This document shows, in pieces, positions 45,241 to 55,449 of a DNA stretch of 64,000 bases. The DNA comes from Ascidia mentula (lineage: Eukaryota; Chordata; Ascidiacea; Phlebobranchia; Ascidiidae), in the NCBI GenBank assembly GCA_947561715.1, contig OX387202.1, positions 2,542,001 through 2,606,000 of the forward strand, read 5' to 3'. Position 1 is the first letter of the stretch; every line of letters starts with the position of its first letter. The notes under the pieces were generated by a model. That model saw only the letters and a list, made by a program, of their open reading frames with translations. It was not told the origin of the DNA and did no database searches. A program made the translations under genes and the position numbers.

Positions 45241-47430
45241 TCAACGCACCCTAGGCAATATCATTTTTTGTATGTTAATGGTGGCACCTGTAAGGTGAAG
45301 CCACTTTGCCTCGCACATGTCTAAATCCCGAAAATGTGGTTGTTCCACAAAAATTACATAAAAACAATCCGCCATGTTCGGTTGATTTGCAAAAGTGGAC
45401 TTGTGCTGGGTTGCGTAGTGCTTTAGCAGAGCTACGTTGTCATCCCCTTTGGCAATGGAAAAGCTCCTCCAATTTGCTCTGTGGCCACGCCACCTAACGG
45501 CGAAACTATTTTTAGTTTGGCCCACGTATTTGCTTTCACACAGCGTGCACACTGCTACGTATATGCCGTAATTCTGGCAAGTCAACTTTTGTTGGAGGTT
45601 TGTTGTGCTGGTCTGGAGGGAGATATAGGACATAGCTGGAACCATGTCTTTCCCTTTTCCGTGGCAACCACATAAACTGCAATGTCCACAAGGGCCAGAA
45701 CTACCTCGAACAGTAGTGTGATCTTCAGAAAGTGCAATACGTTTGTAGTTGGTTAGTATACAAGATAGTGTCGGTGGTCTTTTGTAGGCGACCATTGCAC
45801 TATGCTTGAGTGATCTTTCTTTTTCTGTGAGCTTAATGAGTTTAGGAAACCCCGTGGCCCACACGCAGGGATCGTCCTTTTTGTGTGCAGTGCGGATAGT
45901 TGAGTTGCTGTCATCTTCTATCCACTGCAATGCCTTCGTTATACCCAGTCTGACAACGTTTTGGGGGAAGTGTGATTGAACACATTTACGTTGCAATTTT
46001 TGTAGGCTGTCGTGGAAATCCTGTTCTCGTTCATTTGTCCTGCGAAGTCTGATAGCCTCACCCTTTACGATCGCACTGTAGACCCACAAGGGGTGGTGAG
46101 AGGCACCGTGGAGGAACTTCCGGTGTGCTGCTGTTGCTTTCGTGAAGTCTTTTATAACAAACCCGAATGGATGGTCTGTGCTTGTAACATGCTTCACATC
46201 TAAGAACTCCAATTCTTCTCCGGCATCCGCAGTACAAATGGTGCGAAAAGTTAATTTTAAATTATGTTTGGCCAGTGCTCTCCCAACAGATGATTGAATG
46301 CTGCGGTTGACAGCTTTTCCACCTGCTATCCAAATTATATCGTCTATATACCTTTTAAACAATTCTGACTGTTTCAACGACTTTGCCAGGGGTTTTATTG
46401 CATAGTGTAGGGCAATGTTGGCTACGGATACTGAGTGGTTATCTCCAGTAATTATTCCTTTAACTTGCGTATAAAACGTACCTCCATACACCGTGATGAT
46501 GTTTTCCATGGTATAGCTAATGAGGTCTACCAACTGCCTTCTGCCTTCGTCATTGAAACGTGATTGTTCATACAGTGCTTCCTTGAGGGCGTCTTTGATC
46601 AGAGTCCGAGGTAGATTCGGATAAAGTGCAACAACGTCTGCAGCTGTTATGTACAGCCTTGACTTTAGTTGTTGTGCTCTGTGGGTGTTTTCACTTTTCC
46701 AATCAAGAACCTCTTGTACGTAATGGGCACTGTCTCTGCAGTGTTCATTGACTAGGGACTTACAATAGTTGACTGCGATGGGTTGCAGTATATATTCCAG
46801 CATTGCTGTGACGCGAGACGTACAGGTATTCCCCGCTGCTTGTACGAGTCGGACCGGAATGTCAAAAATCGTGGCAGACTTAAGCTGTGCCTTCGTCAGC
46901 TTGTGTGTTTTAAACAAAGGGTAAGCGTACGCCGCATCTGTGTTCGCAAAAAACTTTGCACTTGGGCCGGATACATGGTGGTAGTTGTTTCCACACACTT
47001 TAATCCCTGCAACATGTAACAGAAGTTCTTCTGATAGAACCGCATTAGCGTGGAGTTGCTTGAGGTACTGATCACATTTGGTGTGGATCGTCGTGCAGTG
47101 CTTGCGGAAAGCCATTTTGTCCATATTTAATTTCTTAAATGTTGCAAACTGAGCTTCCATAACAGTGTTGTAATCCTTATAGTCAATCACAATAATTTTT
47201 CCGTCTTTGTCAGACTTGCAAATAACTATGCTCTTATTTCTAACTAACCTTTGCAGTTGTTGTAAACTGCGGCGTAGGGGAACAGAGAGGTTGTTTTTGT
47301 ATTTGTATGAATCCCTAACGTGTTGGTCCAAATTACGAAGCTTCGAGCTTATGAGCTCTGTGTAGACGATTGTTTCTTCGTCCAACTGGTCTTTGGTGGG
47401 TCGTGAGTATTTCGGTATTTTCAGTTTGTT
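45241..47430 (-). CDS. PLE reverse transcriptase with GIY-YIG endonuclease (left arm)
   Basis: One uninterrupted frame of about 730 codons (the open frame continues into the spacer to 47529). Reverse transcriptase motifs of the Penelope type occur in order: AYPLFKTHKL, ADVVALYPNLP, GIITGDNHSVSVANIALHY and the catalytic YIDDIIWI. A cysteine-rich CGHCSLCGC motif follows, then a GIY-YIG domain near the C-terminus (YGIYVAVC, KYVGQTKNSFAVRWRGHR). The frame has no ATG in its first roughly 90 codons, and its 5' end lies at the arm junction, so it is probably truncated at the 5' end. It differs from the right arm at very few positions. Confidence 0.88.
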   Translation of the reverse strand, partial: NKLKIPKYSRPTKDQLDEETIVYTELISSKLRNLDQHVRDSYKYKNNLSVPLRRSLQQLQRLVRNKSIVICKSDKDGKIIVIDYKDYNTVMEAQFATFKKLNMDKMAFRKHCTTIHTKCDQYLKQLHANAVLSEELLLHVAGIKVCGNNYHHVSGPSAKFFANTDAAYAYPLFKTHKLTKAQLKSATIFDIPVRLVQAAGNTCTSRVTAMLEYILQPIAVNYCKSLVNEHCRDSAHYVQEVLDWKSENTHRAQQLKSRLYITAADVVALYPNLPRTLIKDALKEALYEQSRFNDEGRRQLVDLISYTMENIITVYGGTFYTQVKGIITGDNHSVSVANIALHYAIKPLAKSLKQSELFKRYIDDIIWIAGGKAVNRSIQSSVGRALAKHNLKLTFRTICTADAGEELEFLDVKHVTSTDHPFGFVIKDFTKATAAHRKFLHGASHHPLWVYSAIVKGEAIRLRRTNEREQDFHDSLQKLQRKCVQSHFPQNVVRLGITKALQWIEDDSNSTIRTAHKKDDPCVWATGFPKLIKLTEKERSLKHSAMVAYKRPPTLSCILTNYKRIALSEDHTTVRGSSGPCGHCSLCGCHGKGKDMVPAMSYISLQTSTTNLQQKLTCQNYGIYVAVCTLCESKYVGQTKNSFAVRWRGHRANWRSFSIAKGDDNVALLKHYATQHKSTFANQPNMADCFYVIFVEQPHFRDLDMCEAKWLHLTGATINIQKMILPRVR

Positions 47431-47491
47431 CCAAGAATGGTCTAATGTGTTCCAAGATAAGTCCGCAAACAAAAACCACCTAAAATTACCA

Positions 47492-49681
47492 AACAAACTG
47501 AAAATACCGAAATACTCACGACCCACCAAAGACCAGTTGGACGAAGAAACAATCGTCTACACAGAGCTCATAAGCTCGAAGCTTCGTAATTTGGACCAAC
47601 ACGTTAGGGATTCATACAAATACAAAAACAACCTCTCTGTTCCCCTACGCCGCAGTTTACAACAACTGCAAAGGTTAGTTAGAAATAAGAGCATAGTTAT
47701 TTGCAAGTCTGACAAAGACGGAAAAATTATTGTGATTGACTATAAGGATTACAACACTGTTATGGAAGCTCAGTTTGCAACATTTAAGAAATTAAATATG
47801 GACAAAATGGCTTTCCGCAAGCACTGCACGACGATCCACACCAAATGTGATCAGTACCTCAAGCAACTCCACGCTAATGCGGTTCTATCAGAAGAACTTC
47901 TGTTACATGTTGCAGGGATTAAAGTGTGTGGAAACAACTACCACCATGTATCCGGCCCAAGTGCAAAGTTTTTTGCGAACACAGATGCGGCGTACGCTTA
48001 CCCTTTGTTTAAAACACACAAGCTGACGAAGGCACAGCTTAAGTCTGCCACGATTTTTGACATTCCGGTCCGACTCGTACAAGCAGCGGGGAATACCTGT
48101 ACGTCTCGCGTCACAGCAATGCTGGAATATATACTGCAACCCATCGCAGTCAACTATTGTAAGTCCCTAGTCAATGAACACTGCAGAGACAGTGCCCATT
48201 ACGTACAAGAGGTTCTTGATTGGAAAAGTGAAAACACCCACAGAGCACAACAACTAAAGTCAAGGCTGTACATAACAGCTGCAGACGTTGTTGCACTTTA
48301 TCCGAATCTACCTCGGACTCTGATCAAAGACGCCCTCAAGGAAGCACTGTATGAACAATCACGTTTCAATGACGAAGGCAGAAGGCAGTTGGTAGACCTC
48401 ATTAGCTATACCATGGAAAACATCATCACGGTGTATGGAGGTACGTTTTATACGCAAGTTAAAGGAATAATTACTGGAGATAACCACTCAGTATCCGTAG
48501 CCAACATTGCCCTACACTATGCAATAAAACCCCTGGCAAAGTCGTTGAAACAGTCAGAATTGTTTAAAAGGTATATAGACGATATAATTTGGATAGCAGG
48601 TGGAAAAGCTGTCAACCGCAGCATTCAATCATCTGTTGGGAGAGCACTGGCCAAACATAATTTAAAATTAACTTTTCGCACCATTTGTACTGCGGATGCC
48701 GGAGAAGAATTGGAGTTCTTAGATGTGAAGCATGTTACAAGCACAGACCATCCATTCGGGTTTGTTATAAAAGACTTCACGAAAGCAACAGCAGCACACC
48801 GGAAGTTCCTCCACGGTGCCTCTCACCACCCCTTGTGGGTCTACAGTGCGATCGTAAAGGGTGAGGCTATCAGACTTCGCAGGACAAATGAACGAGAACA
48901 GGATTTCCACGACAGCCTACAAAAATTGCAACGTAAATGTGTTCAATCACACTTCCCCCAAAACGTTGTCAGACTGGGTATAACGAAGGCATTGCAGTGG
49001 ATAGAAGATGACAGCAACTCAACTATCCGCACTGCACACAAAAAGGACGATCCCTGCGTGTGGGCCACGGGGTTTCCTAAACTCATTAAGCTCACAGAAA
49101 AAGAAAGATCACTCAAGCATAGTGCAATGGTCGCCTACAAAAGACCACCGACACTATCTTGTATACTAACCAACTACAAACGTATTGCACTTTCTGAAGA
49201 TCACACTACTGTTCGAGGTAGTTCTGGCCCTTGTGGACATTGCAGTTTATGTGGTTGCCACGGAAAAGGGAAAGACATGGTTCCAGCTATGTCCTATATC
49301 TCCCTCCAGACCAGCACAACAAACCTCCAACAAAAGTTGACTTGCCAGAATTACGGCATATACGTAGCAGTGTGCACGCTGTGTGAAAGCAAATACGTGG
49401 GCCAAACTAAAAATAGTTTCGCCGTTAGGTGGCGTGGCCACAGAGCAAATTGGAGGAGCTTTTCCATTGCCAAAGGGGATGACAACGTAGCTCTGCTAAA
49501 GCACTACGCAACCCAGCACAAGTCCACTTTTGCAAATCAACCGAACATGGCGGATTGTTTTTATGTAATTTTTGTGGAACAACCACATTTTCGGGATTTA
49601 GACATGTGCGAGGCAAAGTGGCTTCACCTTACAGGTGCCACCATTAACATACAAAAAATGATATGGCCTAGGGTGCGTTGA
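47492..49681 (+). CDS. PLE reverse transcriptase with GIY-YIG endonuclease (right arm)
   Basis: Mirror copy of the left-arm frame, open from 47393 through the spacer to 49681. It has the same RT motifs (YIDDIIWI near 48580), cysteine-rich motif and GIY-YIG domain. The first in-frame ATG is at 47762, inside the conserved region, which again suggests a missing 5' end. Among the few differences from the left arm is one residue near the C-terminus (KMIWPRVR against KMILPRVR). The encoded enzyme would nick DNA and prime reverse transcription at the target. Confidence 0.88.
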   Translation, partial: NKLKIPKYSRPTKDQLDEETIVYTELISSKLRNLDQHVRDSYKYKNNLSVPLRRSLQQLQRLVRNKSIVICKSDKDGKIIVIDYKDYNTVMEAQFATFKKLNMDKMAFRKHCTTIHTKCDQYLKQLHANAVLSEELLLHVAGIKVCGNNYHHVSGPSAKFFANTDAAYAYPLFKTHKLTKAQLKSATIFDIPVRLVQAAGNTCTSRVTAMLEYILQPIAVNYCKSLVNEHCRDSAHYVQEVLDWKSENTHRAQQLKSRLYITAADVVALYPNLPRTLIKDALKEALYEQSRFNDEGRRQLVDLISYTMENIITVYGGTFYTQVKGIITGDNHSVSVANIALHYAIKPLAKSLKQSELFKRYIDDIIWIAGGKAVNRSIQSSVGRALAKHNLKLTFRTICTADAGEELEFLDVKHVTSTDHPFGFVIKDFTKATAAHRKFLHGASHHPLWVYSAIVKGEAIRLRRTNEREQDFHDSLQKLQRKCVQSHFPQNVVRLGITKALQWIEDDSNSTIRTAHKKDDPCVWATGFPKLIKLTEKERSLKHSAMVAYKRPPTLSCILTNYKRIALSEDHTTVRGSSGPCGHCSLCGCHGKGKDMVPAMSYISLQTSTTNLQQKLTCQNYGIYVAVCTLCESKYVGQTKNSFAVRWRGHRANWRSFSIAKGDDNVALLKHYATQHKSTFANQPNMADCFYVIFVEQPHFRDLDMCEAKWLHLTGATINIQKMIWPRVR

Positions 49682-50010
49682 TGTGTTTTCTTAAAAATCT
49701 TTCTCTCTTTTTTATTGCTTTTAATCGTTTTAATGGCTACATGTTTTTTCGTGTTTTTCGTGTGTGTCTTTAAGGTGGTTTTACGCCGTTCGACTTATCG
49801 CCGCGTTCCTTATCTCCACCCGCGTCTGATGCGGTTTCTCCACAGTGTACGCAAATCTCTTACCTTCTCATGCAAGGCGGGTAACTCAGTGTTTTGCCTT
49901 CGCACAGTAGCATTGCAAGAGGTCGAAGTTGTTGTTGTTTTTTATCACTAGCCCTTTCTCTAATGTTGCTGTTTTTCAGACGTTTTTATATCATTTAATG
50001 TGTTTACTGA

Positions 50011-50049
50011 AGGAACTGAAGATGCCCATGGGGCGAAATATATATTCCT
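50011..50049 (+). ncRNA. Putative minimal hammerhead in PLE end (right)
   Basis: AGGAA, then core CUGAAGA (N7 = A is allowed), stem II GCCC/GGGC with loop AUG after one unpaired U, GAAA, a very short AU stem III, a UA cleavage site and UUCCU pairing back to AGGAA. Minimal type I hammerheads with tiny helix III are known from PLEs. The same words persist in the PLE remnants at about 2020-2060 and 24690-24720. Confidence 0.55.
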
Positions 50050-50189
50050 GATTTATAAGCCAGGCTGATCCTGTATAAAAAGCTACTGCTTTTTTTAGTA
50101 TTATAAAATAAGTTGCAGTGATCGCTAGGCCTGCATCTGCAGTTTTGGGTAGATCCCAATATTTCAATTTTTGAAGTCAACCAGTATCG

Positions 50190-51640
50190 CAAAATGTTTA
50201 TGCGGACAAACGCATAGTAATAGAGCAGAGGGTAATTTAATTTTTATTATTGCACCAAACCAATTTAAAGTCTAAACCCCTGTTGTTTTAACAGTTCTTT
50301 AGTCCGTTACAAACATTGCTTATACGAATATTTTGTAAGATTGTTGCTTCAAGGTCATGCTTGGTACAGACATAGAAATCGTCATGTAGTAACGTGATTG
50401 TAAAAATTTTGTTCAGACAAACATTGGAACTAACTTTAACCCAATGAGCGCGACGGCAACGATCGAGCGTATGAGCAGGAGAGGAGCGCTCTTACTTTTC
50501 TCTTTTTTATCCTGATCACTCATAAACTCACTCTATTCTGATATTTTCCTTCTAATTTACAACAAACACAACGACCGAATAGAATTATTTGTTTTGGAAT
50601 GGCGTTTATGTTTAAATTCTTCGACAAAGCAAACGATCGGATTGAAACACTTTCTTGCTTGATTTGCTTTGATTACTTCCCCTAAGTTCACAACTAAAGG
50701 CCAAGCCGTAAGACGCAGCTTGCTCCTAATCGAATTAACAAAGTCAACAGTATGGAACCAGCGCCTTTTGATATTAATTTATTGTGGCAAGACCTGGTGG
50801 TGATGATTGTTCGTAAGCAATCAATTTGGTTTCAATGAACAAAGTTAGTTCATGGAGCAAGTAATTACGGCACACAAAATTTTGCCAGTCTAAGTTGATT
50901 CTTAGATTTCCGAAACGAATTTCCAAAACCCTAGCAGTGCGTTACTAACTGTAACATAATTAGTGTAATTATAAAACGCGAGAGAAACAAATGTTTTGGG
51001 ATTGCATTTTTCTATAGTAGTATTTTTAACATGTTGTTCCGATTTAACCTTGGTTTTTGAATTTATTTGCTTACATTTACATATTTGTATCGTTTCATTC
51101 AACGATATTTCTTTATTGCGATACATTTACATGAAAGGTATTATTAACTCCGTTTGGATGCAAATATTGCAGAATGTTAAAAAGGTTTTAATCAAGCGTT
51201 AGTGGGCGTCGGAGATGCATTTTCACTCCTCAGTTTTTCTCATTTAACTTTTTCAGGTTCTGAAACATTTGGGTTGAAACACTTTCTTGCTTGCTTTGCT
51301 TCGATGACTTCCCCTGATTTCATAACTAAATGCCTAGCGTTGAGGCGCAACTTGCCCCTAATCGAATTAACAAAATCAACAGAATGGAACCAACCACTTT
51401 TGATATTGTTCGTATGCAATCAAATTGGTCTCAATGAACAAAGGTAGTTCATGGAACAAGTAATTACAGTACGCCAAATTTTGCCAATCAAAGTCAGTTC
51501 TTAGATTTTCAAAACGAATTTCGAAAACCCTAGCAGTGCGTTACTAACTGTAACGTAAACAGTGTTCGACACAAACGCGAGAAAAATAAACGCAATTTTG
51601 CGATTTTTTTAGAAGATTTTTTCACGAGTTAGTGTTGAGT
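50190..51640. repeat. Intergenic sequence with a local 350-bp duplication
   Basis: Positions about 50640-50975 and 51268-51560 are diverged direct copies (CTAATCGAATTAACAAA, TTCAATGAACAAAG and AACCCTAGCAGTGCGTTACTAACTGTAAC occur in both, in order). No coding content or terminal repeats were found. The sequence between and around them is unassigned. Confidence 0.65.
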
Positions 51641-51902
51641 CTAGTATAGAATCAGAATAAAATGACCCAACACCAGACTTCAACACAGGTAGCCCAGAGC
51701 ATAGAAAATAATTTACGCAATATCATGAACTAACACTTAACAGTTCACGTGGGAAACAGGATTTGCTTGCACATTAAACATATTGCTCAACTCAACAAGT
51801 TGTGGTGATGACGTAGAATATTTCAGCTTGGTAATTATCAGATCATTGAAAGACCATGCAGGTGCGCTATAAACTACAGTGTAACTGAAACCTGTGAACT
51901 GA

Positions 51903-53190
51903 CCAGTTTGGGTCGAAAAATCCCAAATATTAGGGTTTGTTCATTGGTAAACCCAAAATATTTTTTGGGTTATTTGAAACCAAAAAACTTTGGGTTAAAT
52001 ATCTTCTTACCCTGTAGATTTACCCAATAATATTTGGGTAGTGGCACACTTGACCCAATTTTTTCTGGTCACTATTTTGGGTTTAATTTCACTATAACCA
52101 GAAACTGTGTCATTTTTTGCTCGTTAATCATATACATTGCACTTTTTGTTTTTTTGAAAAATTACAACTATTGTTTCTTGTCATTCTGCAGAATGAACTT
52201 TTAAAATAACTATAGTCAACACAAACAACTACAGGCTTATTTTGTCAAATTGAAGTTTTTACTCCATACATTGAGTTTTCAGAAATATTAAGCAGATATG
52301 TTTGAAGAAATTGCTGTGTTTTGGTAATATGTGGGCAATATTGATAATTGAGAACATAATACACAGCAAATAAAGCTAGGATGCCTTTAGAAATGCTGTC
52401 CACACTGAGCACTGGGTTCTTCTGCGCAAAATGTGTAATTTTTGGCGGCGAGAAAGTCTCCATATACAATCAACACAGTTTGATGCCGATCTCCAAAGTC
52501 GGCCCTGGTATCTTAAAATGTTATGTTGGCCCAAATAGTAAAACAATTTAGTTACATATTCAGGGTTAGTTACATACTACATTATTGGCTTGTGCTAAAA
52601 AATAAGGATGCTGCTTTCCAATACCTTAATTGGATTTTTCACAACGCCCAATGTTAAAGTATATTATTTTTGGGAGCAAATAGTGTAGCCTTGCTAGTCT
52701 TGTGGATACAAAATGAGTTAATTTAGTCAAAAAATTGCCCTCACACTAATGACCTGGCCAATGACCCATACACCACCAAAAATTTTCATGAAAATATGGA
52801 AGTTTATACTTACAGGACACAAATCTAGCAAATACCGCTCCTGCCAACTTGCTGTTTTGTATTGGACTTCAATAAAGTACACAAAAGTAATTTTCCAACA
52901 ATAAAGTGAACATCTACAAAAAACAAAATTTTTTTTCACATTTTTATGTGAGTTTTTTTAGACTTACCAGTAAAGCAATCATTTACATCAAACGGCAAAA
53001 AGTGCAATATTTTTTTCGTTGAGAATGTTTTGTTTGGTTTTCACGAAGAATATTTAATAATTTTTTGAAATAAGCATTGCTGTTTAAAGCAGCTTCATCA
53101 CTAAAATTTTGTATTCTTTTTAATGAAGCAACTACAAGAAATAGAAATTAAATTCAGTCGATAAATTTACAGTACTGCAGCCAAGTGTGA
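51903..53190. mobile_element. Unclassified insertion in copy C
   Basis: Gene B is continuous where copy C has this 1.3-kb block. It opens with a hairpin-rich stretch (51905-52085) built from repeated TTTGGGT and its complement ACCCAAA. TGTGAACT and TGTGAAGT at the two edges could be an imperfect 8-bp target duplication. No transposase frame is visible, so a decayed DNA transposon is a guess. Confidence 0.45.
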
Positions 53191-53423
53191 AGTACTTATT
53201 GTTATGTGAATGTTTTAACAATGCAAAATTGGAAGAAGCTGCTCATCGAAATGTTGATGTACCAGCTATTGTTCATTTAGCAACTTCGTCATAACAAAAA
53301 ATTAACAATCTGTGCCAGCAATGAGCAATTGTATTTAGGCTGAAATGTTCCTCTGAAATTGTTTCAGTAAATTGAAATGTCTGGGACTTAAAAATTTCAA
53401 TTCTTATAAAAGATTTTCATTTA

Positions 53424-53636
53424 TATGTGCGAAAATATTATTGTAAAGCTGCAGGCAGGGTGTGTGCATGCACTGTTTCGACCTATAAGATCTTATCAGT
53501 GCAGCTGTTAAGTGGCACTGTGCTAGCTTTCACACTAGCAGGCACACTAGTCTCCACTTTGTGGTACCTTACGGTCAACGTCGATGTGCAGGGTACCCTA
53601 TACTGAGTACCGAACAACAGAGACGATAAACCAATG
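53424..53636 (-). mobile_element. Decayed retrozyme copy in copy C
   Basis: About 200 bp matches the 291-bp array unit on the minus strand (GCACTGTGCTAGCTTTCACA, CACTAGCAGGCACACTAG). The hammerhead at 53447-53506 has drifted in the core (CUGAUAA) and at the cleavage triplet, so it should be inactive. Similar AGATTTT-type words on both sides suggest a short target duplication; gene B lacks the insert at 34551-34575. Confidence 0.75.
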
Positions 53637-55449
53637 AGATTTTTGTTTGATTTTCTACTTAAAACTTACTTTGGTGTCATTGAATAGGAGAGATAGGTCT
53701 TGCATAAAACCACAATATATAGAATACTTTTGACCACTCATTTTTCTGCAAATTCCAATTGCATTTTTTACCTAATTTATATAAATTTTCAGGTATATAG
53801 AAAAGATTCATTTTTTTAAACAAATAACTTTCACTTATTCATAACCACTTCTGTGGTATTCCTAAATTTTCTGTGTTGAAATATTAAATTTTTCTCGTAA
53901 TACCTTATACAGATAGTTCAACATATAAAATTGCCAACTAAAAACGTTTGATGAAAATACATGGTGATGAGCAGATGGAATCACAGACAAAAACAGAGAA
54001 AAAAGTTAGAACTTTGATGAAATGATAATTCTTCTGGTACCTGTGATGAAACCATTATTTTTATAAATTATTTCTGATCCCGGTCCTTATTCTGGCCAGA
54101 GGCAACTTTTCAAGCCAGTTGTATATGGCGGGCAGTGTACAGAATAGAATGCCAAGCACAGCACTTGCCAATGCAGGCCATGGTCAGATAGGGAATGTCA
54201 GGTGTAGACAAGCTTGTGTTTGTATTACTGATATAATTTTAAAAGTTATCGAGTAAGAATTGAATGTTATTTCTGGTGGTTACATCACAAACTTTTGCAC
54301 TAAATATGACAAACATGTTTACATAAATATGCAGTATCCTATATGTAGATTTTTCCAATTACTAGTTTTACATCTAAATTTGAGTAGAATTTTTTGCACT
54401 AAGTTTGCATTATTGAGTAATTTCATGCCTAATCATCCAACCATACCTTCTTGGATTTTGCCTAAAATTGGTAAACTTGCTAAAGCCCAAACACTAAATC
54501 CTTTTTTGTAAATTTTATTGAATTTCAGCATGTACTTTTCGAGATACCATACTTTTAATTTATAGCCCTATTGCCACTAGATGGCGACAGATATTTTGTT
54601 TTTTGCTACTGTCTCAGCCATTCCTGCATGTATTTTTACAATGCTGGACTCATTATAAAGGTTGCAACAAGGCCTTATTGATTATAGCTGTAAATCACAT
54701 AAAACATTCGGAAATTTTTAATTACAACCCCCCAAATAAACATTTACTTTACCGTTTGAGGGTTCATAACATAAATGTAACATGTCAAAATGAAATGTTT
54801 GGACAAAATGTTATCTATGTCATAAAGCATGACACCAAAAATTTGTATGGGCAAATGATACAGAAAATTTAGGAGCAACTTTTTGGTGGTAGCAATATTT
54901 GTACGTTTGTTATACTTCACTATATCACTTTCATGTACTATGTCAAGCAATAGCTAATCCCCATTTATTTGTTCCACGGTATGTAGAACTACAGTTCGCA
55001 CATGATTTACAATAGCATATATAGCACTAAAAATAAGCAAAACACAACTGGAAATATTAAAACTTGACTGTTAAGATTTCAGTTCAATGATTTCTGTTCC
55101 TCGGGATTGTTCTTTCTGAGTGAGTGAGCTTTCTGAGTGTGTATACTCTTCCCGTTGCAGTTTTTGGATTGACACTCCAATCCAAGTAATTCCACTTCTT
55201 CTGCAGGTACCAGTATAATTTAATGCAGTAGAGTTACCTTCACAACACTCATTTACTATAATTCCTAAGTCATTTTTCTGAACAAGCTGTTTTTTGAATA
55301 CTCATAGACATACATTTTAACCTAATAGAAAAACTACCCTTACATCAAATGGCCCAAGGTCTTATTCTTTTCCTTCATATTAATTGTTGAATGTAAGTAA
55401 AACAGTTACTTTATGCTGTGCTGCAAAGTTCTGACTTAGCAATTAACTC

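Larger units (their letters stand above)
44824..50177. mobile_element. Penelope-like element, inverted dimer
   Basis: Two nearly identical arms of 2607 bp (44824-47430 minus, 47492-50098 plus) face each other 5' to 5' across a 61-bp spacer, with no net indel between them. The right side has a further 3' tail to 50177 that also ends the relic at 38502-38812. CAACCAGTAACG (44812-44823) and CAACCAGTATCG (50178-50189) look like a 12-bp target duplication, so the dimer entered as one insertion. Each arm has one RT plus GIY-YIG frame and a shared non-coding end with a putative hammerhead. PLEs are known to occur as tandem and inverted partial copies. Confidence 0.88.

Noticed and set aside
45306-49616. 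Open frames antisense to the PLE coding regions
   Set aside because: They are mirror images in both arms and are shadows of the RT/GIY-YIG frames.
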